From assembly GCA_030841085.1 (NCBI GenBank), contig JAVEDP010000022.1:248001-312000 (forward strand): a stretch of DNA of 64,000 bases, given 5' to 3'. The DNA is from Pyrinomonadaceae bacterium. Its GTDB lineage: Bacteria; Acidobacteriota; Blastocatellia; Pyrinomonadales; Pyrinomonadaceae. Position numbers and translations under genes: made by a program. The notes under the pieces were generated by a model, which was given only the letters and a program-made list of their open reading frames with translations, did not search any database and was not told the DNA's origin. Positions 27,735-35,340 of the stretch are shown in pieces (position 1 is the first letter of the stretch; each line of letters opens with the position of its first letter).

Positions 27735-28643
27735 TTGAAATCTGGCATCGCCCCGCAAACAATTAGGACAATCGGCATCATTGGCGCCGGCACCATGGGC
27801 CACGGAATCGCGCAGGTCGCCGCCGCCGCCGGGTATCAGGCCGTGCTGCGCGATGTCGATCGCGATTCGCTAGCGCGCGGTATCCAGGCTATCGAGCGCA
27901 ACCTGGTCAAAGGAATTCAACTTGCGAAACTCACGGAAGCCGACCGCGATTCCATCCTGCAACACATTCACGGCACCACCGACCTAGCAGAAATTGCTAT
28001 TGCTGATTTGGTGATTGAAGCGGCGCCGGAAAAACTCGAGATCAAACAACAGTTGCTGCGGGAAGTGGAAAAGTTAGCGAGCCAGCCTTTTATTTTTGCC
28101 AGTAACACTTCGTCATTATCGATAACCGAGCTGGCAAAAGTTTCAGAACAGCCCGGTAACGTTGTGGGCATGCATTTTTTTAACCCGGTCCACATCATGC
28201 GTTTGATCGAAATCGTGGTTGGTAAGGCCACGAGTGATGATACAGTTGAGCTCGTTCGACAAGTGGCCCAGCGACTGAGGAAAGAGCCGATAGTTGTTCA
28301 GGATGTTCCTGGCTTTGCCTCCAGTCGCCTGGGAGTAGCATTGGGACTTGAAGCAATGCGCATGCTCGAGCAGGGTGTGGCGAGCGCGAAAGATATCGAC
28401 ACCGCGATGGAACTTGGCTACAACCATCCGATGGGACCATTGAAACTTACCGACCACGTGGGTCTGGACATTCGGTTGAATATTGCCGAGTATCTTTACC
28501 GCGAGCTTGGTTCGGAAACATTTCGGCCGCCGGAACTTCTGCGCCGCATGGTGCAAGAGGGCAAACTGGGGAAGAAGACAGGTACGGGCTTTTATGATTG
28601 GACCGCGCCCGCTGAAGATCGGCGCAGCGCGCATTCTTCCTGA
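27735..28643 (+). CDS. 3-hydroxyacyl-CoA (3-hydroxybutyryl-CoA) dehydrogenase
   Basis: NAD-dependent oxidation of 3-hydroxyacyl-CoA in fatty-acid or butyrate metabolism. The 302 residues show the NAD motif IGAGTMGHGIAQVAAAAG, the conserved SNTSSLSITELA, GMHFFNPVHIMRLIEIV with the catalytic histidine, and the C-terminal dimer domain (MELGYNHPMGPLKLTDHVGL split at its centre). TTG start. An enoyl-CoA hydratase two genes downstream fits the same pathway. Confidence 0.92.
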   Translation: MKSGIAPQTIRTIGIIGAGTMGHGIAQVAAAAGYQAVLRDVDRDSLARGIQAIERNLVKGIQLAKLTEADRDSILQHIHGTTDLAEIAIADLVIEAAPEKLEIKQQLLREVEKLASQPFIFASNTSSLSITELAKVSEQPGNVVGMHFFNPVHIMRLIEIVVGKATSDDTVELVRQVAQRLRKEPIVVQDVPGFASSRLGVALGLEAMRMLEQGVASAKDIDTAMELGYNHPMGPLKLTDHVGLDIRLNIAEYLYRELGSETFRPPELLRRMVQEGKLGKKTGTGFYDWTAPAEDRRSAHSS

Positions 28644-28670
28644 GAGCATAAGCAAACTGTGTTGCCTACA

Positions 28671-29060
28671 ATGAGCACTCCCTACAACAACGAAGAGCGA
28701 CGCTTTGCTTTACGCATGGCGCTGCGGCTTCCGATCGTGGTTTCGGGACGCGCTGAAGATGGTTCGGCCTGGAGCGAGCCGACTGAAACCGACGACATTT
28801 CCACAACCGGCGCGCTGTTTCATCTCAACCAGAAAGTCAGTCGCGGCGAGAGATTGTACCTGCGCGCGCATCGCCCCGATGGCGCGCCGATTGAAGTCAC
28901 GGCGGTCGTGATTCGCATGGCGCCGGCGATCTATGGGACCGCTCGGGTCGGCGTGCAGATTGCGGAATCGATGGAAAACTGGCTGCGACTGTTTGTTTCC
29001 TGGGTCGCCGATGACCAGCCTGCCGAGCCGGATGCTGATACTTCCACACCGGCTGAATGA
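28671..29060 (+). CDS. PilZ-domain protein
   Basis: Probable cyclic-di-GMP receptor, 129 residues, mostly one PilZ domain. The RxxxR motif appears as ERRFALRMALRLP near the N-terminus and the second motif as DDISTTGALF (consensus D/N-x-S-x-x-G). Close to the dehydrogenase stop, so it may be co-transcribed. Output function unknown. Confidence 0.8.
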   Translation: MSTPYNNEERRFALRMALRLPIVVSGRAEDGSAWSEPTETDDISTTGALFHLNQKVSRGERLYLRAHRPDGAPIEVTAVVIRMAPAIYGTARVGVQIAESMENWLRLFVSWVADDQPAEPDADTSTPAE

Positions 29061-29077
29061 AACCTTCACACTAATTC

Positions 29078-29234
29078 AGCCGCGGATTAACGCGAATAAA
29101 CGCGAATCTGAAAATGAAGTTACTCCGAAAAGCAATCCTTTCGAAACGAGACTAAAAATAATTCAAAGCAGTGGACTTGCTGATCTGCTTAAATGGTTCT
29201 TCAGATTCGCGTCTATCCGCGTTCATCCGCGGCT
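29078..29234. repeat. Long 35-base inverted repeat
   Basis: Arms at 29078-29112 and 29200-29234 with three mismatches in 35 (left begins AGCCGCGGATTAACGCG). The centre of 87 bases shows no gene. Sits between the PilZ gene and the enoyl-CoA hydratase gene. Confidence 0.85.
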
Positions 29235-29335
29235 AAGCCCGAGATTGAGCACCACCCAAGCTCGCGTTTGACGGATCACACCGCAGGCCTTACGATCTTG
29301 TTCGCAAATCCAACCTACATTCGGAGATCAATTTA

Positions 29336-30133
29336 ATGTCGCAAGCACAGCCTGTCGGCTATGAAACCCTGCTCCTTGAACGTCGCGAACGCGTCGCCAT
29401 CATTACGATCAATCGTCCCGACAAGCGCAACGCGCTGAACATCAAGACGCGTGAAGAAGGCGCGGCTCTGTTGGAAGAGCTGCGGACCGACGATTCAGTT
29501 GGTGTCGTGGTTTTTACCGGCGCGGGCGACAAAGCATTCATTGCCGGCGCGGACATCGGCGAGTTTGCCGGACGCACCGCGATGATGCAGCGGGACGTGA
29601 TGACCTCGCGCTCGCTGTTCACCGCGTTCGATACTTTTCCGAAACCAGTGATTGCCATGATCAATGGTTACTGTTTGGGCGGTGGGTGTGAACTGGCGCT
29701 CGCTTGCGACATTCGCGTTGCGAGTGAGACAGCATCGTTTGGACAACCGGAAATCAATCTTGGAATAATTCCCGGCGGTGGCGGGACACAGCGTTTGACC
29801 CGGCTCGTTGGCGAAGGCAAAGCGATGGAACTCATTTTGTCCGGCGACATCATCGACGCAAAAACGGCCTACGAGATCGGCCTGGTTAATCACGTCTTCC
29901 CGGCGGATCAGTTGGAAGCCAAGACGATGGAGATTGCGAATCGCATAGCCGGCAAGAGTCCGATCGCGTTGAGCTTGGCGAAAGAAGCGGTGAAGCTGGC
30001 ATCGCGTTCTAATCTGGACGAGGGCCTGCGCCGCGAAGTTGATCTGTTTGCGCTCTGCTTTTCAACCGCGGACAAGGACGAGGGTGTCACCGCGTTTTTA
30101 GAGAAGCGGAAACCGGTGTGGAAGGGAAAGTAA
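29336..30133 (+). CDS. Enoyl-CoA hydratase/isomerase family protein
   Basis: Crotonase-fold enzyme that hydrates enoyl-CoA, 265 residues. The oxyanion-hole motif IAGADIGEFAG and both catalytic glutamates are present: GGGCELALACDIRVA and PEINLGIIPGGGGTQRL. With the 3-hydroxyacyl-CoA dehydrogenase upstream it could perform two consecutive steps of beta-oxidation. Substrate chain length is not evident. Confidence 0.93.
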   Translation: MSQAQPVGYETLLLERRERVAIITINRPDKRNALNIKTREEGAALLEELRTDDSVGVVVFTGAGDKAFIAGADIGEFAGRTAMMQRDVMTSRSLFTAFDTFPKPVIAMINGYCLGGGCELALACDIRVASETASFGQPEINLGIIPGGGGTQRLTRLVGEGKAMELILSGDIIDAKTAYEIGLVNHVFPADQLEAKTMEIANRIAGKSPIALSLAKEAVKLASRSNLDEGLRREVDLFALCFSTADKDEGVTAFLEKRKPVWKGK

Positions 30134-30138
30134 ACTTC

Positions 30139-30319
30139 TTCGCCCCGGAGGGGCGAGATGTTTATAGTCAGAAGTCCATTCTATTGCTCCGAAGCTCCGG
30201 AGGAGCGCAATTGCATTGCTGTAAGTGCAAGGATTGCACGTCGGTTTCGCTCCTAGCGGAGCGAGAAGATGTTTTGGGTGGGCGACACGGCTATAAACAT
30301 CTCGCTCCGCTGGAGCGAA
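30139..30319. repeat. 29-base imperfect inverted repeat
   Basis: Arms at 30139-30167 (TTCGCCCCGGAGGGG then CGAGATGTTTATAG) and 30291-30319, four or so mismatches. Extra copies of the short GGAGCG/CGCTCC palindrome occur inside. The centre has no convincing gene. Confidence 0.8.
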
Positions 30320-30391
30320 AACGAATTCACCAGCTGCACTTTGAGTTGAATTCACAAAGTACAAAGCACTAAGTACAAAGTTCAATCGTCA

Positions 30392-30613
30392 ATGTTAAGA
30401 GCCATTGCAATCATTCTCGGAATCGTGCTTGCTGCCGTTGGTGGCGTGATTGCTTATCGCGCGTACTTTATTGAGCCGGCCGCCGCCGTCATAATTTCCG
30501 AGCGCGGTGTCCGCGAACTGCCCGATACGTATCGCACGATCGAAGGCCTATTACTGTTGCTTCTCGGCGCCGCGATGGCGTTCTTTGCAGCCCGCCGACG
30601 AAGAAATAGATAG
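30392..30613 (+). CDS. Small two-helix membrane protein
   Basis: Seventy-three residues with two membrane helices (AIAIILGIVLAAVGGVIAY and IEGLLLLLLGAAMAFFAA) separated by a short periplasmic or cytoplasmic loop and ending in a basic RRRRNR tail. No family recognised. Coding status is likely from its composition but not proven. Confidence 0.55.
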   Translation: MLRAIAIILGIVLAAVGGVIAYRAYFIEPAAAVIISERGVRELPDTYRTIEGLLLLLLGAAMAFFAARRRRNR

Positions 30614-30631
30614 ACCTAATTTGCCGTTCTT

Positions 30632-30727
30632 CTCTGCGTAAACTCGGCGTCCTTTGCGCCCCGGCGGTGAAAATCGTGGCGACCGCGCTAACCGCCGAGG
30701 CGCAAAGGACGCGGAGTTTACGCAGAG
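30632..30727. repeat. 37-base inverted repeat before tRNA-Ala
   Basis: Arms at 30632-30668 and 30691-30727 with two mismatches in 37 (left begins CTCTGCGTAAACTCGG), around a 22-base loop. The longest near-perfect hairpin in the window. It lies immediately upstream of the tRNA promoter. Confidence 0.88.
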
Positions 30728-30762
30728 ATTGAAGTTAGAGCACTACCAAGTAGATAGGCAGC

Positions 30763-30790
30763 TTGACGCTCCTTCAAAGCCCGCTATACT
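30763..30790 (+). promoter_or_regulatory. Promoter of tRNA-Ala
   Basis: TTGACG (30763-30768), 16-base spacer, TATACT (30785-30790), 33 bases before the tRNA. Both boxes are close to the sigma-70 consensus. Confidence 0.75.
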
Positions 30791-30823
30791 CTTGCTTGCT
30801 CGCAGTTTTCAACGAATTCATTT

Positions 30824-30899
30824 GGGGCCGTAGCTCAGCTGGGAGAGCGCATGACTGGCAGTCATGAGGTCAGGGGTTCGATCCCCCTCGGCTCCACCA
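30824..30899 (+). tRNA. tRNA-Ala (anticodon GGC)
   Basis: Full cloverleaf of 76 bases including an encoded CCA: acceptor GGGGCCG pairs with CGGCTCC, D arm GCTC...GAGC, anticodon stem CATGA/TCATG with loop CTGGCAG giving GGC, and T arm AGGGGTTCGATCCCCCT. Its 3' end coincides with the change from core genes to mobilisation genes, so it is a plausible integration site. Confidence 0.97.
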
Positions 30900-31244
30900 A
30901 CTTACATCTCTTCATTTCAGCGCAGTGTGACTATAGTGTGACGGAATTACTTCCAGGGCCTCACTTCTCGGACCATTAAGGTAAAGAGCTTCTATCTGTG
31001 AAGCCGCCACACGCTCTAACCCTACATCTTCCAACCCGTGCTGTTCTGGCAACGCTTTAAATCATATCGCCAATCAGGGCGTTAGTTGGCGCTTTATCTT
31101 CGAATAGAATTCTGCGATGGTTGCGGGGGTGGAGTGTGGTCCGCAGGGGGCGAACGAAAGCGCAGGGGGCGAACGAAAGCGCAGGGGGAAACGACTTTTG
31201 AATGAAAGGCAGTGTGGGGCGTGTTTGGGATGCGGGAGTTCAGT
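30900..31244. other. Gap after tRNA with a possible gene remnant
   Basis: No complete gene. On the minus strand a frame of 46 residues from a TTG at 31052 to a stop at 30912 reads LPEQHGLEDVGLERVAAS and then QIEALYLNGPRSEALEVI, which looks protein-like. It could be the tail of a lost element gene; I cannot name its family. A 19-base tandem repeat lies at 31143-31188. Confidence 0.3.
31143..31188. repeat. 19-base tandem repeat, about 2.4 copies
   Basis: CAGGGGG recurs at 31144, 31163 and 31182, with GCGAACGAAAGCG between. Period 19 bases, copies identical. Too short and too few for a CRISPR array. Confidence 0.8.
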
Positions 31245-32189
31245 TCAAAGGTCCGACGGGTTCGTGAGAACGTCAATCCGCTTGCGCGCCTTTGGCGGAG
31301 ATCTGACAGCCTCGAGTTCAGGATGACGAGACTGAATCTTATTACTCAGGCTCTGATGAGTCATACCAAGCAGGCGCGAGGCTTTGGTGATACTGCCGTT
31401 TACGCGTTCGAGCGCGCGCCGGATAAGCCGCCGCTCATGAACGATCAACTCTTGTTGCAAACTCAGACCGGCCCAAGGATCGATAAGTGACCGCGGCAGG
31501 CTTTCACGTTCGGCGGCGAGCTCGATAGCCTCAGTTGTTACGATCGCCTCACGTTCGGCTGCCGCGACTGTTCGCTCGATGAGTTGCTGCAACGTGGCTA
31601 CGTTTTCTGGATAGTTAAGCGCGAGGAAGAATGGAAGCGCTTCCGGTTGTACATGGACGTGTTTGTTATAGCGGGAATTTGCTTCTTCAAGAAAGCGGGA
31701 TACAAGTAGTACCAGATCCTGAGGGCGCTCAGCCAAAGGTTCAAGAACGAGTTGGATGGTTTGCAGATAATTAATAAGTTGCCGTGGCATCGTTGGTGCA
31801 GACGCGGGGTCCACATTGAGAGTAGAGGTAGCTATTATGCGAACGCGCGAAGGTTCATTGGTGATAAGCTGCCTTACCATCTCCGTACAAAAGATCGGCG
31901 GGAGTTGCGTGATGTTTTTGAGTACGAGGGGGGATACCGTGTCCAGGCAAAAGAAGAGTTCATCCTCCTGAACAGTTGCACAGTCCAGCACGGTTACATC
32001 GCCTGGCCGCCCGCTCCACTCGTGGATTGCGCGAGCGAGGGATTCTTTGCCGACACCTGCCGCACCTAAAATGGTAATGGGTGATGGCGCCCTGGCCAAT
32101 GCGTGAGCCTCGCGGACCACTTGCTTAGTATCTTCGTCCGCAGCAAGAAAAATGATCGCCTCCGGCCTTAGATCAGAATTATTACTCAT
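31245..32189 (-). CDS. Sigma-54-activator-like AAA protein with Fis-type helix-turn-helix
   Basis: Probable transcription regulator, 314 residues from the ATG at 32189 (MSNNSDLRPEAIIF). The AAA domain shows a Walker A-like GAAGVGKESLARAIHEWSG, but the GAFTGA loop needed to contact sigma-54 is missing, so it may not activate that factor. The C-terminus has a Fis-type helix-turn-helix (GSITKASRLLGMTHQSLSNK). The same style of helix ends the TPR regulators at 38054 and 61220. It sits between the tRNA and the mobilisation operon. Confidence 0.75.
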   Translation of the reverse strand: MSNNSDLRPEAIIFLAADEDTKQVVREAHALARAPSPITILGAAGVGKESLARAIHEWSGRPGDVTVLDCATVQEDELFFCLDTVSPLVLKNITQLPPIFCTEMVRQLITNEPSRVRIIATSTLNVDPASAPTMPRQLINYLQTIQLVLEPLAERPQDLVLLVSRFLEEANSRYNKHVHVQPEALPFFLALNYPENVATLQQLIERTVAAAEREAIVTTEAIELAAERESLPRSLIDPWAGLSLQQELIVHERRLIRRALERVNGSITKASRLLGMTHQSLSNKIQSRHPELEAVRSPPKARKRIDVLTNPSDL

Positions 32190-32352
32190 AAATGTCTCAC
32201 TTCCTACCGGCGGCCTGTGCGCAAACCGGCAATTCAACGATTAGCACGCAGATCGTGCCCATGCAAGCGATTTACCTTGTATTGACCGATCTATCAGAAT
32301 CGAAAGGAGTTAAATTTGGCTGAACAAGCTAAGCCGCCTTCCAACCGCCAAG

Positions 32353-32501
32353 TCTTGAGTTGAAGTCCACAAGTCAGTTGAAGCCCAATCTTCGTTCAAC
32401 TGAGGTGAAAGCTGCCGCTTTAAGGTGGCCGCTTAGACGTACCGGCTCCCCAACCTCCCCATCACACGGTCTCTGTAAGCCTTTCTCTTGAGTTGAAGTC
32501 C
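32353..32501. repeat. Two 16-base direct repeats in a gene-free gap
   Basis: TCTTGAGTTGAAGTCC at 32353-32368 and again at 32486-32501, with related pieces between (AGTTGAAGCCC near 32376). The 32190-32524 gap has no gene I can support. The repeats might be protein-binding sites or traces of a past insertion. Confidence 0.6.
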
Positions 32502-32524
32502 GCTCTTTTGTAGGCGACCGGCTA

Positions 32525-32773
32525 CTAGACTGGCACGATGTATTCGAGCTCCCACTCCAGCGGCCTTGGCTCATTTAGCCAATGCGTTATTGCAATGACC
32601 GTCGTGCCGTCTGGAAGTTCTAAGTTACAGCGGTCGCAGCGGAGCACTTCTCGGGACACTGGCCTGCGTACCGTGCCCTTCACCCTTCGCTGGTTCCAAG
32701 TTGGGCCGAGATCATCGGGCTCAGGATCGTAAACGCGTAAACCGCAGTCGATACACATGATCTGTCTGACCAT
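32525..32773 (-). CDS. Small protein with two CxxC pairs
   Basis: Eighty-two residues; IMCIDCGLRVYDPEPDD near the start and EVLRCDRCNLELPDGT in the middle give a probable four-cysteine zinc site. AGGAGAG seven bases before the ATG. Last gene of the mobilisation operon, 28 bases after the coupling-protein stop. Function unknown; could regulate or assist transfer. Confidence 0.65.
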   Translation of the reverse strand: MVRQIMCIDCGLRVYDPEPDDLGPTWNQRRVKGTVRRPVSREVLRCDRCNLELPDGTTVIAITHWLNEPRPLEWELEYIVPV

Positions 32774-32800
32774 TACTCTTCTCTCCTGGCTTCGTCTTAA

Positions 32801-34594
32801 TTACAAATTGATATGTGGCGGTTCCGGCAACGGCGGAAGTTCGTCGTAAAATTCGTCCGCGCTAACCGCCATTGGTTTTCGCTGATTGCGTGTCCTGAAC
32901 TTTCCAAGAGCTAAGTCGATGCCGATAGCTGGGCCGATTCCTCTCACCTGAGTAGTCTTGGGCGGTTCGTTGTAATAGATCTTGCTTAATAACATCGGGT
33001 GCCGATTGCCAATTCGAACAATGGCTTTGTCGCGATCTATGCGCATCACTTCGTCGGGCGTGAGAAGCTTTCGTTTATGTTCTGTTCGGCCTACAGTGGA
33101 CGAGCTGCGCCAGCCTCCGCGAGGCGTGCTCTGACTCGGCCTTGTGTCTACCACCGTCATGTCGCCCAGCATTTCACTCACACGCGCGGCTGTCGTTGCG
33201 TCCAGACCAGACAGGGCAATCTTAGTTCCGCAATTGGTAATGATCGTGGCGGCGTTGGCTTTTCCATAACGCGCTTCGAATTGGCTGTATGATTGGACCA
33301 GCAACCAGATCGCCACGTCGCGACCTCGTGCAAGTGAGATCGTCGTCGCAAACTCAGGAATCGTCCCGATATTTACGAACTCGTCGAGGATCATTGTAAT
33401 AGGCACACCTTGTGAGTCTGCGGGAACTTCTGCGCCGGCTATTTGCTCAAGCATCAATGAAAAAAAGAGACTTGTCAGTGGCCTGAGACGCGCAATGTCC
33501 TGCTCGCGCATACAGAAATAAACTGCCGTCGGTTGCCTGCGCAGCTCACCAAAGTCCGGGGCTTTCAAGCTTGCGCTTGTGAACCTTGCAATATTCGGAT
33601 CGCGAAGGAATTGTAGTTTTGAGGCGACGGCGGGAACAATAGAGCCTTTGATCTTCGGATCTGTCTGCGCAAAGACCATCGCCTGTTCTCTGGCTGCTTC
33701 CGAGCTTGAATCAAACAGCTGCTCTAGTAAATCCTCTGGCGTCTGACGCGTAAAGAGGCGATAGGCCGTGAGGGGCGTAGGTTCTTCCAGCGTGCTTGCA
33801 TGAGAAAAGAGTGCTGAGAGAAAAGCAGTCTCAACGTCAAGCCAGAACTGTTGAGTCTGTTCGTTGTTCCCGCTTTCAACTATTGCACGAGCGCAGAGTT
33901 CGGACATTCGCGCATCGCCGCACAGTGGAATCCAGTTCAGGACCTCACTGCCATTAACCTCAGTGGGCGCGTATTTGAGCACGCGTTCGTGATATCCGCT
34001 TGTCAGCGAAAAAATCTCTGACTTCGGATCAGTTGTTACGATCGATGTATTCTTGGCCCAGGCGCAGTTTGGAATTGAGTAGCCGCGGCTTTTGCCTCGG
34101 CCTGGCGGGGCAAAGACAATTCCATGTAGGACAGACTCAGAACGCGGCAAGCAAACCTTGACCTGAGCCTCGGCTCGTCCTTTTGGCTTATGGTGGCCCA
34201 CGTAAAACCCGCCGTCGGGAAGGGGCTTACCCACTGGAATTGACAAAAGGGCAATCTCCTTATCAGTCGCCCATCGCGCCGTACCGTGAAAGGTCGCCGC
34301 CCGGCGGTTACTTCGAACACGTCCGATGATCTGATTTATGTGAAAGATCCCAAACACGCAAACACCGATCGCTGTTGCAAACCCCAAATAACTCACTTGA
34401 GGATCTGTCGATCGAGCAAGGATTCCACAACTTCCGAACGTTACTACCAGCCCGAGCAAATACACTCCTGCCAGGCTTCGTGATACCAGCCATCCGATCT
34501 CTCCCACGCCATCACCGGCTCGCAACAAAATTCGGTAGGGACCGGCGAACGCCCAGACCACGCCTTTAGCAATAAGTGTCAGGACCTTAAACAT
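32801..34594 (-). CDS. VirD4/TraG-type type IV coupling protein
   Basis: Hexameric ATPase that hands relaxase-bound DNA to a conjugation channel. The 597 residues contain two N-terminal membrane helices (about 38-60 and 68-85), the Walker A-like FAPPGRGKSRGYSIPN, the TDPKSE motif and Walker B ITMILDEFVNIG, plus GRDVAIWLLVQSYSQ. The Walker A deviates from GPTGSGKG in the usual VirD4 but keeps GKS. No VirB genes are present in the window, so it would need a channel supplied from elsewhere. Confidence 0.92.
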   Translation of the reverse strand: MFKVLTLIAKGVVWAFAGPYRILLRAGDGVGEIGWLVSRSLAGVYLLGLVVTFGSCGILARSTDPQVSYLGFATAIGVCVFGIFHINQIIGRVRSNRRAATFHGTARWATDKEIALLSIPVGKPLPDGGFYVGHHKPKGRAEAQVKVCLPRSESVLHGIVFAPPGRGKSRGYSIPNCAWAKNTSIVTTDPKSEIFSLTSGYHERVLKYAPTEVNGSEVLNWIPLCGDARMSELCARAIVESGNNEQTQQFWLDVETAFLSALFSHASTLEEPTPLTAYRLFTRQTPEDLLEQLFDSSSEAAREQAMVFAQTDPKIKGSIVPAVASKLQFLRDPNIARFTSASLKAPDFGELRRQPTAVYFCMREQDIARLRPLTSLFFSLMLEQIAGAEVPADSQGVPITMILDEFVNIGTIPEFATTISLARGRDVAIWLLVQSYSQFEARYGKANAATIITNCGTKIALSGLDATTAARVSEMLGDMTVVDTRPSQSTPRGGWRSSSTVGRTEHKRKLLTPDEVMRIDRDKAIVRIGNRHPMLLSKIYYNEPPKTTQVRGIGPAIGIDLALGKFRTRNQRKPMAVSADEFYDELPPLPEPPHINL

Positions 34595-34608
34595 CTTCGC
34601 TCCCCTAT

Positions 34609-35334
34609 CTATTTCTGAATCTTGCCAGGGATGTACAGGTCAGCATCCCAAGTGGGGAACTGCTGCGCGTCGGCCTCTCTCGAACTCCAAACCTGGTGGT
34701 CACTGTCGAAGTTCTGATCGGTCATCCCCAGAAGGTACAGGCGCTGCCACTCGCCGTACTTGCTAACAGCAAATCCGGTGGGCAACCGAAACGAGAGTTT
34801 GATCTTGTGTGGCCGTCCCGCTATAACCCGCTCAGAAGCCGGCAATGCTTTAAGACGTAGAGTCGCCCTCCTACCTAAACCGCCCGAATTGTCAGCCCAT
34901 AGTTTCAGCGTTGAATCCAAGTCAGCTGCGCCCTCGATTGAAATTGCATTCAGGGTTAGGTCGCCTATCTGTATCCAGCTGTATTTCCGACTCACAGCGA
35001 TCCAATTAACTTCGGGATTTCGAGATGGTATAAAGTCGAGTTCAGCGGTGATGATGGGTCGGCCGTCCAATTGACTTTGGCTCAACTGAACTGCGTACAT
35101 ATTTCCACCGTCCGGCCAGCTCTTCTGTCTGGCCCTTTCTTGAACACTCTTAGGAGCCCTTACCATCTCTTCAATGGGCGGCAGTTCACTCCTAGATGCA
35201 TCGCTGGCTTTTGCAGCATTGGCGTGATTATTTCCACCAAAGAGTCCGGCAAAAGGGGACAACAATCGTCCCACAACGGCAATACCTACAATCAGTATCA
35301 TCACGATTATTAAGATCGAGATCAGAGTTTTCAT
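34609..35334 (-). CDS. Membrane-anchored protein of unknown function in mobilisation operon
   Basis: The 241 residues begin with a hydrophobic helix (LISILIIVMILIVGIAVVG), a low-complexity linker and a beta-rich domain (about 90-240) that includes NWIAVSRKYSWIQIGDLTL and ADLYIPGKI. I recognise no family. It lies 15 bases before the coupling protein and 6 after the AAA gene, so it is part of the transfer operon. Confidence 0.7.
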   Translation of the reverse strand: MKTLISILIIVMILIVGIAVVGRLLSPFAGLFGGNNHANAAKASDASRSELPPIEEMVRAPKSVQERARQKSWPDGGNMYAVQLSQSQLDGRPIITAELDFIPSRNPEVNWIAVSRKYSWIQIGDLTLNAISIEGAADLDSTLKLWADNSGGLGRRATLRLKALPASERVIAGRPHKIKLSFRLPTGFAVSKYGEWQRLYLLGMTDQNFDSDHQVWSSREADAQQFPTWDADLYIPGKIQK

Positions 35335-35340
35335 GTTCTT

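Noticed and set aside
31143-31188. Short tandem repeat considered as CRISPR
   Set aside because: Period 19 with no variable spacers and under three copies.
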